Origin: Candidatus Saccharimonadota bacterium | GTDB lineage: Bacteria; Patescibacteriota; Saccharimonadia; Saccharimonadales; UBA4665 | NCBI GenBank assembly: GCA_029288365.1 | Contig: JARIHI010000005.1 | Coordinates: 62,001-126,000 of the forward strand | Reading direction: 5' to 3' | Length of the DNA: 64,000 bases | Shown here: piece by piece, positions 1 to 9,004 of the stretch | How positions within the stretch are numbered: the stretch's first letter is position 1 | Layout: each line of letters opens with the position of its first letter | The notes under the pieces: model-generated | Database searches by the model: none | What the model was told of the DNA's origin: nothing | The model's input: the letters and a program-made list of their open reading frames with translations, nothing else | Made by a program: the position numbers and the translations under genes

Positions 1-1
1 A

Positions 2-3000
2 ACAAACGCCACTGACTCTTCTAGTCATGCGAACGACGGCACGGTAAGCTCGGGCACCTTTGGCAGCGGCAACTTAAACAACGGTCTGTCTTTCAACGGC
101 ACTAATAGTTCGGTATCAGTGCCAGATAGCTCTTCTTTGTCACTATCACAAGCTAATACGATTGAAGGTTGGTCAAAACTTTCTAGTGCATTTAGTGCGG
201 GTTCAAGCGCACAACGCCAACCAATTGTCGACAAGGGCGACTACGCTCTGTACTACGATAATGAAACCGGCAAAGTGGCCTATGAACTTGCTAATGGCAC
301 CGATACAGGATGGACGCGCGCCGCAGGCAACGATGTAAACGGTAGCTGGGATACTGATGGTAAGTCTGCTGTCACTGCTTCAGTGGCAATGGGGGGCAAC
401 CTGTACGCAGGGCTGGGTGCAGGGATCGGTGATGCAGAGGTTTGGCGATGGAATGGTAGTACGTGGAGTATGATCGGTGGTGATGGTGTCAATGACAGCT
501 GGGCCGATCAAACATATGAGTATGTCTATGCTATAGAAAGTGACGGTACAAATATTTATGCTGGATTGGGTACAACTGCTGGTGATGCGGAGGTGTGGAA
601 GTGGAACGGAAGTAGCTGGACGAAGATCGGTGGTGATGCTGTAAACAGCAGTTGGGCAGTGGGTACCTATGAAATAGTGGGAGCACTTAATTATTTCGGT
701 GGCAACCTATACGCCGGCCTCGGTAATAGCGCCAACGATGCTGAAGTGTGGCGGTGGAATGGCACGAGTTGGACGAAGATTGGTGGTGATTCTACGAATA
801 GTGGTTGGACGACGAATTATGAACTAGTAGGTTCCCTGGTAAATGATGGCACTAATCTATATGCTGGATTGGGTACAACTGCTGGTGACGGTGAAGTCTG
901 GCGGTGGAATGGTAGTACGTGGAGTATGATCGGTGGTGATGGTGTTAGTAGTAGCTGGAATACAAACTACGAAACTGTACGTTCACTATACTGGGCCGGC
1001 GGAGCCTTGTACGCTGGGCTAGGAGACTCTGCTGACGATGCCGAAGTGTGGCGGTTTTCTAGCGGCAGCTGGACACAAATAGGCGGCGATAGCCTAAACA
1101 GCAGTTGGGGCGCAGGATACGAAGGTATTTATGGTTTTTCCTATAATAGCGGTACATTATACGCCGGTCTTGGTACAAGCAATGGTGACGGCGAGGTATA
1201 CAGCTGGAATGGCACGAGTTGGACGAAGATTGGTGGTGACGGTGTGAATAGCAGTTGGGCGACTGCAGCGGGCGACACAGTATATTCTCTGACAAATATC
1301 AGTGGCACTATATACGCAAGTTTATATGATTCAGCCGGCGGTAGTTACGTATACAGCTGGAATGGTAGTACGTGGACACTCGTGGGGGGGCAGTACGTTA
1401 ATGACAGTTGGGGTTATTATGGCGAAGGGTCAGTTGAAACCCTGTTTACCGCAAGAGGCAATCTGTACGCTGGCATGGGTAGTACAGCCGGCAATGCGCA
1501 AGTATGGGAATACAACGGTGATACGGGCCGATGGCACATAGTAGGTGGTCAAGGACTTAATAATAGCTGGGCAGCAAATACGTACGAGCTTATCACTTCA
1601 ATGAATAGCTACAACGGTAATTTAGTAGTAGGTGTTGGCAATACGGCAAACGATGCGGAGGTGTGGTCATACGACGGAAGTAGTTGGACGAAGATTGGTG
1701 GAGATTCTACGAATAGTGGTTGGACGACGAATTATGAAGAAGTCAATTCCCTGGCAAGCTATGGCGGATATCTATACGCCGGCCTCGGTAATAGCGCCAA
1801 CGATGCTGAAGTGTGGCGGTGGAATGGCACGAGTTGGACGAAGATTGGTGGTGATTCTACGAATAGTGGTTGGACGACGAATTATGAACGGGTATCTTCA
1901 ATGACAATCTATAACGGAATGCTCTACGTTGGACTGGGAGCATCTGCTGGTGATGGTGAAGTCTGGCGGTGGAGCGGGTCTTCATGGGCAAAGGTAGGAG
2001 GTGATTCTATCAATAGTGGCTGGGATGCAACTATTGAGCAAATTGAAAGTATGGTGGCCTACAACGGCAAACTTTATGCCGGGCTCGGTAACAGTACTGG
2101 TGATGCAACCTTATGGCAATATAACGGCAGTACATGGACGAAGATTGGCGGAGATGAAGTTGGAAATTCTTGGGCAAGTGGTACATACGAAAATATCCGT
2201 AGTATGACAAGCTACAATGGCGATTTATATACCGGGCTGGGTAATAGCGCTGGTGACGGTGAAGCATGGAAATGGGATGGCAGTAGTTGGACAAAAATTG
2301 GTGGCAATTCTCTAAATAATGGCTGGGGGAATACCGCCGAGGAAGTTGAGTCAATGAGCAATTATCGTGGCAAACTTTATGTAGGAACCGGTAACACAGC
2401 GAACGCCGATGCAGCGGTATGGTCATGGGGAAACAATGGATTCTTGCAGTCTAGCACTAATTCATTTGATACAAACTGGCACCACATTGCTGGTACATAT
2501 GACGGCAGCACTATGCGTCTGTATGTAGACGGTGTTGAAGAAGCTTCCCAAGCTGTCACTATGACACTATCGGATTCAGACCATCCCCTTCTTATTGGCG
2601 CAGGATATGGCGGACGGGAGCAAGGCAAGCCCCAAGCTTACTTTAATGGCATGCTTGATGAAGTACGTATTAGTGATATCGCTCGCCCTACGCTCACTAC
2701 TAAGCCTTACACAACGACTGCCCAAACGGTGAGTCTTGCTACAGCTGCACTCACTGTTGGTGTTGAGTCGTATGACTCTTTTGATACCGACGAAGATCTC
2801 CAGGGCGGAACTATTAACTATCGCTTGAGCAACGATGACGGGACATCATGGAAGTACTGGAATGGCAGCGATTGGGTCACTTCAAGCACCACAACTGAAG
2901 CCAACGACGCTACAACTACCAACGCCCATATTGGTGATTTTCCTGTGACTTTTTATGGACTGAAGTGGCAAGCTGTATTACTTAGTAACGGAAACCAACG

Positions 3001-5611
3001 CACTTCATTACAAGATGTGACAATTGGATCAAACGCTGACGTAGATAGCCCCGACACCAACGCTCAAAACATTGTTGCGTATAAAAGTAATGGCGGACAA
3101 TCTTTAGCCAGCAATGGATGGACTAACAGCAGCTCACCTTACTTTAACTGGACACCAGGTAGCGATAGTGGATCAGGCATTCGAGGCTATTGCTTATACT
3201 TAGGTACTGATAATACCGCTGACCCAATTAGCACTAAAGGCTTACTCGGCACAACGCCAGCATATACCGGCAACTTGTGCCAATTTTTAATAACTGACCC
3301 GTCCCTTGACTTAGCTTCACCAGGACTTTTGGGTACAGCGATGACAACTTCTTCAAGTCCTTATTATTTGCGTATTAAGGCGATAGACAACGCAGGTAAT
3401 ATATCGGCTTCGGCAGCTCAATTTCAGTTCCGCTTTGATAATACGCCACCATCAAACCCAGGCTATATTACTGCTCCATCCGGATTTATTAATACAAAAG
3501 AAACTACCTTGACCTGGCCAACGAATGGCGCCCAAGCTCCTACCGATGCAAATTCCGGTTTAGCTGGTTTGCAATATCGAATTAATAGTTCGTCTTGGTA
3601 TGGCGATAGTCACAGTGGGACTGGTGATGCAAGCGATTTGCTTACCAACGATGGCAGTTACCAGACTACCGATCCACCAGACTTCGACAATATAGATGAA
3701 GGGGTTAATACTGTTTACTTCCGCACTTGGGACCAGGCTGGTAATGTAACAAGTTCGTATGTGACAGCCACACTTAAAGTCAACACTTCGGGCGCACCAA
3801 GTGAGCCGCAAAACCTTGATGTCAACCCCTCATACAACACCGAAAACTCATTCTCATTTGACTGGGATCATCCAAATACCTTTGTGGGTGATGCTAGCAA
3901 CCTCACTTACTGCTACACCATCAACGTTCTGCCAAGTTCTACTAACTGTACATACACGAATAGTGGTGTAACCAGTTTGGGCTCGGGGCCTTACGCCACC
4001 CAGCCCGGCAGCAATACGTTATATCTAGTAGCACGCGACGAATCCAGCAATATAAATTATGCCAATTACACCAGTGTTAACTTTACTGCCAATACTCCTG
4101 CGCCAGGCATACCGGGCAATGTAGATATAGTTGATGTGTCTATCAAGGCTACCGCAAAGTGGCGCCTGGCTCTTACTTGGGAAGAGCCGAGTTATGCCGG
4201 TAGCGGTATCAGTAATTATCGTATTTATCGCTCAATCAACAACACAAGCTTTAGTTTTGTTGGCAGCAGTAGCAGCACTACATATATTGATGCCGGTCTA
4301 TCACAGCAAACGTACTATTACTACGTAGAAGCTTGTGACAACACAAACAACTGCGGCGCTCATAGTACGTCGGTGTCTATGCTGCCAACCGGCAAGTTCA
4401 CCGAACCGGCAACCCTCACAAGTAACCCGAACACCAGCAATATAACTACTAAAAAGGCTAGTATAAACTGGACAACTGACCGCGCCAGTGACTCAAAGAT
4501 AGCTATCGGCACTACGAGTGGCAAATATGGTTCATCGGAGATTGGTAATTCCGACCAAGTTACTTCGCATACCATTCAGCTTGATAACTTGGCAGCTGGC
4601 ACTACATATTATTATGTTGCGAAGTGGACAGATGAAGATGGCAACACAGGCACCAGTCAAGAATATACCTTCACCACTGCCCCGGCGCCAGTAATCGGGC
4701 AAGTCGAAACATTGAACGTCGGGCTCACAAGCGCCTTGATCCAGTTTAGCTCCAAAGGCGCAAATAAGGTCAATCTATACTACGGCCCAAGCGACTCTTT
4801 CGGCGGTCTTAAAACAATTAACACTTCGTCTGCTGAGTCGCAATACAACTTCAGCCTGGAAGGCTTAAGCGATGGCACAAAATATTATTACCGCCTCAGC
4901 GCCTTTGATGGTGAGGGCAGCGAATACTTAGGCAACGTCTTTACCTTTACCACGCCACCTAGGCCGCGTATCACCAATCTGCGCTTCCAGCCAGTACCAG
5001 GAGAGCCGACAAGTACACAGTTAGTATCGTGGGAGACAAACGTGCCTTCAACTTCTACCGTAACCTATGGCAAAGTCGGCAGTGGTGGCAAAGATCTCCA
5101 AAACTCAGAATTACAGACCAGCCATCAAATGCGTATCTCCAATCTTGAAGATGATAGTACATACTTTATTATTGCCCAAGGTCGTGATAGAGATGGCAAC
5201 TTAGCGGTGTCTGATCGTCAACAATTCCGCACAGCGCTTGATACACGTCCACCAAAAGTCAGTGAAATCAGCGTTGAATCATCCGTACGTGGTACCGGCG
5301 CCGAAGCCCGCGGTCAGGTAGTTATATCGTGGAAAACAGATGAACCATCAATGAGCCAAGTCGGCTACACCGAAGGGTCCAACGCTACAGTATTTAACAG
5401 TAAAACTGCTGAAGACAGTAAGCTAACTACTGATCATTTAGTCATTGTATCTGACTTGCCTACTTCCAAAGTCTATAGCATGCAACCACTCTCAAAAGAC
5501 AAAGCCGGTAATGTCGGTAAAGGCGAGCCACAATCAGCTATTATCGGGCGAGCCAGCGAAAGTGTTCTCACGATCATTCTTAATACGTTGCAAAAGGTAT
5601 TTGGGCTATAG
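2..5611 (+). CDS. Giant cell-surface protein, 5'-truncated: LamG jelly roll with inserted repeat propeller, then Ig/FN3-like modules
   Basis: The frame is open from base 2 with no start, so the N-terminus and any signal peptide lie outside the window; 1,869 residues are visible. The GTG at 119 is internal. Bases 2-360 encode the first half of a LamG/concanavalin-type jelly roll (motifs SFNGTNSSVSV and YALYYDNETGKVAYEL). About 13.5 repeats of roughly 50 residues follow, with core LYAGLGNSANDAEVWRWNG then SWTKIGGD. The LamG fold resumes near base 2450 (WHHIAGTYDGSTMRLYVDG). Bases 2700-5560 encode several Ig/fibronectin-III-like modules (TTYYYV, TKYYYRL strands), and the protein ends in a short hydrophobic helix. 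Proteins of this kind act outside the cell in adhesion or glycan binding; the ligand cannot be told. No sortase motif is seen. Confidence 0.9.
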   Translation, partial: TNATDSSSHANDGTVSSGTFGSGNLNNGLSFNGTNSSVSVPDSSSLSLSQANTIEGWSKLSSAFSAGSSAQRQPIVDKGDYALYYDNETGKVAYELANGTDTGWTRAAGNDVNGSWDTDGKSAVTASVAMGGNLYAGLGAGIGDAEVWRWNGSTWSMIGGDGVNDSWADQTYEYVYAIESDGTNIYAGLGTTAGDAEVWKWNGSSWTKIGGDAVNSSWAVGTYEIVGALNYFGGNLYAGLGNSANDAEVWRWNGTSWTKIGGDSTNSGWTTNYELVGSLVNDGTNLYAGLGTTAGDGEVWRWNGSTWSMIGGDGVSSSWNTNYETVRSLYWAGGALYAGLGDSADDAEVWRFSSGSWTQIGGDSLNSSWGAGYEGIYGFSYNSGTLYAGLGTSNGDGEVYSWNGTSWTKIGGDGVNSSWATAAGDTVYSLTNISGTIYASLYDSAGGSYVYSWNGSTWTLVGGQYVNDSWGYYGEGSVETLFTARGNLYAGMGSTAGNAQVWEYNGDTGRWHIVGGQGLNNSWAANTYELITSMNSYNGNLVVGVGNTANDAEVWSYDGSSWTKIGGDSTNSGWTTNYEEVNSLASYGGYLYAGLGNSANDAEVWRWNGTSWTKIGGDSTNSGWTTNYERVSSMTIYNGMLYVGLGASAGDGEVWRWSGSSWAKVGGDSINSGWDATIEQIESMVAYNGKLYAGLGNSTGDATLWQYNGSTWTKIGGDEVGNSWASGTYENIRSMTSYNGDLYTGLGNSAGDGEAWKWDGSSWTKIGGNSLNNGWGNTAEEVESMSNYRGKLYVGTGNTANADAAVWSWGNNGFLQSSTNSFDTNWHHIAGTYDGSTMRLYVDGVEEASQAVTMTLSDSDHPLLIGAGYGGREQGKPQAYFNGMLDEVRISDIARPTLTTKPYTTTAQTVSLATAALTVGVESYDSFDTDEDLQGGTINYRLSNDDGTSWKYWNGSDWVTSSTTTEANDATTTNAHIGDFPVTFYGLKWQAVLLSNGNQRTSLQDVTIGSNADVDSPDTNAQNIVAYKSNGGQSLASNGWTNSSSPYFNWTPGSDSGSGIRGYCLYLGTDNTADPISTKGLLGTTPAYTGNLCQFLITDPSLDLASPGLLGTAMTTSSSPYYLRIKAIDNAGNISASAAQFQFRFDNTPPSNPGYITAPSGFINTKETTLTWPTNGAQAPTDANSGLAGLQYRINSSSWYGDSHSGTGDASDLLTNDGSYQTTDPPDFDNIDEGVNTVYFRTWDQAGNVTSSYVTATLKVNTSGAPSEPQNLDVNPSYNTENSFSFDWDHPNTFVGDASNLTYCYTINVLPSSTNCTYTNSGVTSLGSGPYATQPGSNTLYLVARDESSNINYANYTSVNFTANTPAPGIPGNVDIVDVSIKATAKWRLALTWEEPSYAGSGISNYRIYRSINNTSFSFVGSSSSTTYIDAGLSQQTYYYYVEACDNTNNCGAHSTSVSMLPTGKFTEPATLTSNPNTSNITTKKASINWTTDRASDSKIAIGTTSGKYGSSEIGNSDQVTSHTIQLDNLAAGTTYYYVAKWTDEDGNTGTSQEYTFTTAPAPVIGQVETLNVGLTSALIQFSSKGANKVNLYYGPSDSFGGLKTINTSSAESQYNFSLEGLSDGTKYYYRLSAFDGEGSEYLGNVFTFTTPPRPRITNLRFQPVPGEPTSTQLVSWETNVPSTSTVTYGKVGSGGKDLQNSELQTSHQMRISNLEDDSTYFIIAQGRDRDGNLAVSDRQQFRTALDTRPPKVSEISVESSVRGTGAEARGQVVISWKTDEPSMSQVGYTEGSNATVFNSKTAEDSKLTTDHLVIVSDLPTSKVYSMQPLSKDKAGNVGKGEPQSAIIGRASESVLTIILNTLQKVFGL
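385..2432 (+). repeat. Tandem ~150-bp coding repeats (about 13.5 copies)
   Basis: Each unit encodes about 50 residues with a conserved LYAGLG...AEVWRWNG..SWTKIGGD core and a diverged linker. Copies differ at most positions, but some segments are identical in DNA. Bases 707-824 and 1772-1889 are the same over 118 bp, and shorter exact copies occur near 559/861 and 451/907. The repeat length and W/G pattern resemble kelch- or tectonin-type propeller blades; the fold is inferred. Confidence 0.85.
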
Positions 5612-5612
5612 T

Positions 5613-6410
5613 ATGGCTGACGATGACAAAATTATAGTAAAAGCCAGTGAGATCGAGCAGCATTTTACGGTGGGCGAAGAAAGCTTTACCGTGCTCAAAA
5701 AGGCAGACTTTAAAATAAAGGAAAACACTTTCAATATCGTGTACGGCCAGTCAGGGTCAGGTAAGTCCACACTGCTTAATATTTTGACTGGCTTGCAAAA
5801 ACCGACGAAAGGCCAGGTTGAATTCGAGGGCAACAATGTTTACCAACTTTCTCCCAATGAACTCGCTTATTTTAGAGCGAACCGCATCGGTATTGTGTAT
5901 CAGCAAAATTTTTGGGTAAAAAGCCTAAATGTCATTGAAAATGTATCCTTGCCTTTGTATTTCTTAGGCTATAACAAGCCTATGGCCGCTAAAAAAGCCT
6001 ACGCAGCTCTTGAGCTTATTAATATGCAAAGTTATGAAAAGAAATATCCAATTTTATTGTCAGGTGGCGAGCAACAGCGTATCGCCGTGGCACGTGCCAT
6101 TGTCAATGATCCGATGTTTGTCATTGCTGACGAACCAACAGGAAGCCTGGACAGTACAACCGGTGATATGATTATGGAACTTTTGCATAACGCCAAGGTG
6201 AACTATGGTCGAACGATAATTCTGGTGACCCATAACATGGAGTATTTATCACTCGCTGACCATTTACTCCATATCCAAGACGGCGTCGTCGAAGAAATTC
6301 CTGATTCAGAAATCCACGAAGCCACCGACTCACTCATTCGTGGTATGCGAGACCGCATTAACCGCCTGGCACAAATAAAGGAAGAATCCGGTCATGCCAC
6401 AGCTGCCTAA
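5613..6410 (+). CDS. ABC transporter ATP-binding protein, LolD/MacB type
   Basis: A 265-residue ATPase with Walker [10 protein letters not shown] (residues 45-53), signature LSGGEQQR (149-156), Walker [13 protein letters not shown] (169-180) and the H-loop VTHN. The LSGGEQQR signature and overall length match the LolD/MacB/FtsE group, which powers mechanotransmission-type exporters rather than channel importers. It starts two bases after the stop of the giant surface protein and overlaps the permease downstream by 17 bases, so the three are probably co-transcribed. An in-frame extension upstream of ATG 5613 lies inside the previous gene and is unlikely. The cargo is unknown; adjacency suggests a link to surface-protein or lipoprotein handling. 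Confidence 0.95.
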   Translation: MADDDKIIVKASEIEQHFTVGEESFTVLKKADFKIKENTFNIVYGQSGSGKSTLLNILTGLQKPTKGQVEFEGNNVYQLSPNELAYFRANRIGIVYQQNFWVKSLNVIENVSLPLYFLGYNKPMAAKKAYAALELINMQSYEKKYPILLSGGEQQRIAVARAIVNDPMFVIADEPTGSLDSTTGDMIMELLHNAKVNYGRTIILVTHNMEYLSLADHLLHIQDGVVEEIPDSEIHEATDSLIRGMRDRINRLAQIKEESGHATAA

Positions 6411-7632
6411 AAAACTTACACAAGATCACCATAAGTATAGTTCGGTGCGTACCAAAGTCTTATTTACTATTGCCTGGAAAAACCTCACCGCTAAAAAACT
6501 TCGTTCGCTTCTTACAATCTTTGGTGTAGTGATCGGCATAGGTGCTATATTTTTCCTGTTAAGTTTTGGTTTAGGCTTACAAAAATTGGTCACCGACCAA
6601 GTTATTGGTGACCAATCTATCAAAAGTATCGACGTCAGTTCACCCAACTCAAAGCTCATACGGCTTGACGAAAAGGTCGTAAACGATATCAAGCAGTTTA
6701 ATCACGTTGAAAAAGTCGGCGTGCAATATTCGTTTCCCGGTAGTTTGCGACATAGCGGCGCTGAAATTGATAGCGTCGTGTACGGTATTGACGTACCTTA
6801 CCAAGAAATGACTTCACTGAACTTAGCAGCTGGGCGCTTATTGAATGGAGAGGATTTTAACTCCATCCTTGTCAACACGTCAACACTTGAAACACTTGGC
6901 ATCAAAGAAAATAAGAAAGCGCTCAACAAAGGCCTTACTATTGTGATCCCCTTGCAAGGCGCCAGTAAAAAAGCCGATAAAATACAAAAAACCTTTAAAA
7001 TTGTAGGTGTTATCGACTCAGGCTCTGGAACCGAAGTGTTCATGCCTAAAGACAACTTTGCAGTTGCCGGTGTTTCAGCTTTTAAAAACGTCAAGATTAT
7101 AGCCGACAATGCCGATAACGTCACACTTATCCGTAAGCAAGTCGAAAGCCGAGGTCTAGAAACCACCTCTCCGGTAGATACACTGGATCAGATTAATGAA
7201 ATCTTTAAATTCTTTACTATTATATTGATATCATTTGGCAGCATTGGCATGATCGTATCAATTTTGGGTATGTTTAATACGCTGACTATTTCTTTGCTTG
7301 AGCGCACTCGAGAAATTGGCCTGATGATTGCCCTTGGTGGCCGCAACAAGGATATGCGTAAACTATTTGTCTTAGAGGCCGTATTGATATCCTTCATAGG
7401 TGCTTTAACCGGTATCGGTCTAGCCATAATTGCGGGTAAAATTGTTACCTTTTTTATGAACCGCTTTGCGGCTGGACGTGGCGTACATGATCATTTTGAA
7501 ATGTTTTCTTCTCCGCTGTGGGCTATTGCAAGCCTGACGGCTTTTACTGTGCTCATCGGCCTACTAGTAGTGTACGCCCCTGCTCGTAGAGCCCAGAAAA
7601 TCAATCCGATAGACGCTCTCCGGCGCGAATAA
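6394..7632 (+). CDS. MacB/FtsX-family ABC transporter permease
   Basis: 412 residues with the MacB topology: one N-terminal membrane helix (about 39-62, after the conserved KNLTAKKLRSLLT lead), a large extracytoplasmic MacB_PCD-like domain (about 65-265) and three C-terminal helices. The FtsX-type motif ERTREIGLMIALGG and the terminal ARRAQKINPIDALRRE are diagnostic. It overlaps its ATPase by 17 bases. Proteins of this family move lipoproteins, peptides or macrolides out of the membrane, or transmit force. A rho-independent terminator follows 22 bases after the stop and closes the operon. Confidence 0.93.
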   Translation: MPQLPKKLTQDHHKYSSVRTKVLFTIAWKNLTAKKLRSLLTIFGVVIGIGAIFFLLSFGLGLQKLVTDQVIGDQSIKSIDVSSPNSKLIRLDEKVVNDIKQFNHVEKVGVQYSFPGSLRHSGAEIDSVVYGIDVPYQEMTSLNLAAGRLLNGEDFNSILVNTSTLETLGIKENKKALNKGLTIVIPLQGASKKADKIQKTFKIVGVIDSGSGTEVFMPKDNFAVAGVSAFKNVKIIADNADNVTLIRKQVESRGLETTSPVDTLDQINEIFKFFTIILISFGSIGMIVSILGMFNTLTISLLERTREIGLMIALGGRNKDMRKLFVLEAVLISFIGALTGIGLAIIAGKIVTFFMNRFAAGRGVHDHFEMFSSPLWAIASLTAFTVLIGLLVVYAPARRAQKINPIDALRRE

Positions 7633-7654
7633 ATTCGTAGTGATTTACATACAG

Positions 7655-7682
7655 AAAAAACCTCTCATAGAGAGGTTTTTTC
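7655..7682. terminator. Bidirectional rho-independent terminator
   Basis: A-run, six-base-pair stem CCTCTC/GAGAGG with loop ATA, then a T-run; because an A-run precedes the stem it works on both strands. On the plus strand it ends the MacB-like operon, and on the minus strand it ends the 30-codon gene at 7700-7792. Confidence 0.9.
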
Positions 7683-7699
7683 TTGAAAATCCAGATAGC

Positions 7700-7792
7700 T
7701 TAGAGGCTTTTAAACCAACTATCTAGTTTTGCTATCTTTTTGTTGTTGGTCGGAACCAACTCAAAAGATAAGGCGTTTTCGCCTATTTTCAT
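7700..7792 (-). CDS. Small hypothetical protein, 30 residues
   Basis: ATG at 7792 follows AAAGGACCAAA, a good Shine-Dalgarno with normal spacing. The 30-residue product begins MKIGENALSFEL and ends AKLDSWFKSL; it is basic, soluble and has no membrane helix. A near-consensus promoter (TTGACT, 16 bp, TATAAT) sits about 75 bases upstream and a strong terminator lies 18 bases after the stop, so promoter, leader, RBS, ORF and terminator form one complete small transcription unit. I know of no family. The leader holds the hairpin GTTTG-ATAATT-CAAAC and the palindrome AAAAGGTACCTTTT (7818-7831). It could instead be an sRNA with a chance ORF, but the RBS argues for translation. Confidence 0.65.
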   Translation of the reverse strand: MKIGENALSFELVPTNNKKIAKLDSWFKSL

Positions 7793-7869
7793 TTTGGTCC
7801 TTTCGTTTTTGTTTTTTAAAAGGTACCTTTTATTTTATATGTGTTTGTTTGAATTATCAAACACTTTTA

Positions 7870-7897
7870 ATTATACATGATTTTACAGAAAAGTCAA
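7870..7897 (-). promoter_or_regulatory. Sigma70-type promoter for the 30-codon gene
   Basis: On the minus strand TTGACT (7892-7897), a 16-bp spacer and a perfect TATAAT (7870-7875). The predicted start is near 7863, giving a 5' leader of about 70 bases. Confidence 0.8.
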
Positions 7898-7905
7898 TAC
7901 CTCTA

Positions 7906-8211
7906 CTATTCTGTTTCCTCGGTCTTCCGTTGAACCGTACGTTTTGCTCGTTGGGCACCACCCTTCACCGCCTCAGTAGCTTCCCTGCCTCCTTGCCGAA
8001 CAGTCTCAGCGGCACTTTTTAACTCTTCTTTTGTTTCTGAAGATTGGCGCCTTAGCTCATCTTTGGCGCTACGCATACGCAATTTGGCTTCGTCAGCTTG
8101 TTCTCGTAACCTAGCTCTAGTTTCTTCACCGCTCCGAGGAGCAACCAGCAACCCGAATGCAAATCCTACGGTGGCCGCTAATAGTAATTTAGTTGGATCT
8201 TGGGTACCCAT
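7906..8211 (-). CDS. YtxH-domain small membrane-associated protein
   Basis: 101 residues: one hydrophobic N-terminal segment with the YtxH signature (LLLAATVGFAFGLLVAPRSG, residues 9-28), then a long charged helix rich in K, E, R and A that should form an amphipathic or coiled-coil tail. YtxH-family proteins are induced in general stress in Firmicutes; their molecular role is not settled. Clear AAGGAG sits 6 bases before ATG 8211. It is the last gene of a four-gene minus-strand operon (8866 to 7906) whose genes are only a few bases apart except for the first. Confidence 0.85.
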   Translation of the reverse strand: MGTQDPTKLLLAATVGFAFGLLVAPRSGEETRARLREQADEAKLRMRSAKDELRRQSSETKEELKSAAETVRQGGREATEAVKGGAQRAKRTVQRKTEETE

Positions 8212-8215
8212 ATGA

Positions 8216-8452
8216 TTATCTCCTTTTCATTATTACCCTCATTGCCTGAAAAACCCCAAGTCCTGCTACGCCAAGGGGAGTAAAAACTTCTGCCACTTTT
8301 GTACCTTTATCAGCCACTATTTGTACTTGATCTGTTACATGGTTTATCTTTCGGGCAATGGCAAGGATTACTACTAAAACACTTATAGCAATGGCTACCA
8401 AAATAACGATCACTACGGTCAATATTGTCAACAATATCTCTTCAGTTGTCAT
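8216..8452 (-). CDS. Small single-pass membrane protein, DUF948-like
   Basis: 78 residues. A long hydrophobic helix covers about residues 6-33, followed by a short amphipathic stretch (INHVTDQVQIVADKGTKVAEVF) that resembles the start of DUF948-type stress proteins, and a basic C-terminus. GGAGGG lies 9 bases before the ATG. It sits between the GlsB-like and YtxH-like genes, an arrangement consistent with a small envelope-stress operon. The family assignment is tentative. Confidence 0.75.
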   Translation of the reverse strand: MTTEEILLTILTVVIVILVAIAISVLVVILAIARKINHVTDQVQIVADKGTKVAEVFTPLGVAGLGVFQAMRVIMKRR

Positions 8453-8456
8453 ACAT

Positions 8457-8708
8457 TTAAGCCCTCCGCAAAGACTTCACAATTGCGATCAAAACTATCG
8501 CACCAAAGAGGGACACTAAAAAGCTATATATATTAAACCCATTAACGCCTTCACCCCCCAAAATTGATAAGATAAAGCCGCCTAATAAAGCCCCTATAAT
8601 TCCAGTTATTATATTCAGAAAAGCCCCTTGCTCGGCATCTGTCTTCATGATCATTGATGCTACCCAGCCTGCTAGTCCACCCAGAATAATCCATCCTATT
8701 ATGCCCAT
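8457..8708 (-). CDS. GlsB/YeaQ/YmgE family stress-response membrane protein
   Basis: 83 residues with three hydrophobic segments. The start GIIGWIILGGLAGWVASMIM and the middle GAFLNIITGIIGALLGGFIL are the pattern of the transglycosylase-associated protein family. Members are integral membrane proteins tied to stress resistance (acid, osmotic); the biochemical role is unknown. RBS AAGGAG precedes ATG 8708. A downstream start overlapping in another frame is a shadow. Confidence 0.9.
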   Translation of the reverse strand: MGIIGWIILGGLAGWVASMIMKTDAEQGAFLNIITGIIGALLGGFILSILGGEGVNGFNIYSFLVSLFGAIVLIAIVKSLRRA

Positions 8709-8758
8709 ATACTACAACTCCTTGCCTAGTTTGCAATTCTTTATTTATAAAGGGTTTG

Positions 8759-8866
8759 CTACAGCCGAGAAATATCCTGTGCATATTCGTCAATTTCCGG
8801 ATATTGCGAAGTCTTTCGACTAATGAATGAATCTATCTTGTACTGTAATTGTTTACTATGTCGCAT
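8759..8866 (-). CDS. Small hypothetical protein, 35 residues
   Basis: ATG 8866 is preceded by a very strong Shine-Dalgarno (AAGGAGGG, 4 bases spacing). The product begins MRHSKQLQYKIDSF and ends IDEYAQDISRL; it is polar, helical by composition, with no membrane segment. It is the first gene of the stress operon running to 7906, 50 bases upstream of the GlsB-like gene. No family is recognised. The RBS strength and operon position support it; length alone does not. Confidence 0.55.
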   Translation of the reverse strand: MRHSKQLQYKIDSFISRKTSQYPEIDEYAQDISRL

Positions 8867-9004
8867 ACTACCCTCCTTATGCTCTTTATCTGGTGCTAGC
8901 ATTTGCCAACATATTTGTATACTACAAAGTTTCTGTGGGGCAGGCTGTGGCGTGCTTTACAGTGGGTGTGTAAAATAGTCCACAAACAAGTTACACTATA
9001 GGGT

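Noticed and set aside
1059-2628. Long alternative-frame ORFs on both strands inside the surface-protein repeats
   Set aside because: They repeat with the same period as the main frame and encode W/R/V-rich or H/Y/R-rich nonsense; they are by-products of the tandem repeats.
7729-8022. Plus-strand ORF rich in Phe, Leu and Cys
   Set aside because: It is antisense to the 30-codon gene, its promoter and the YtxH gene, and has no RBS.
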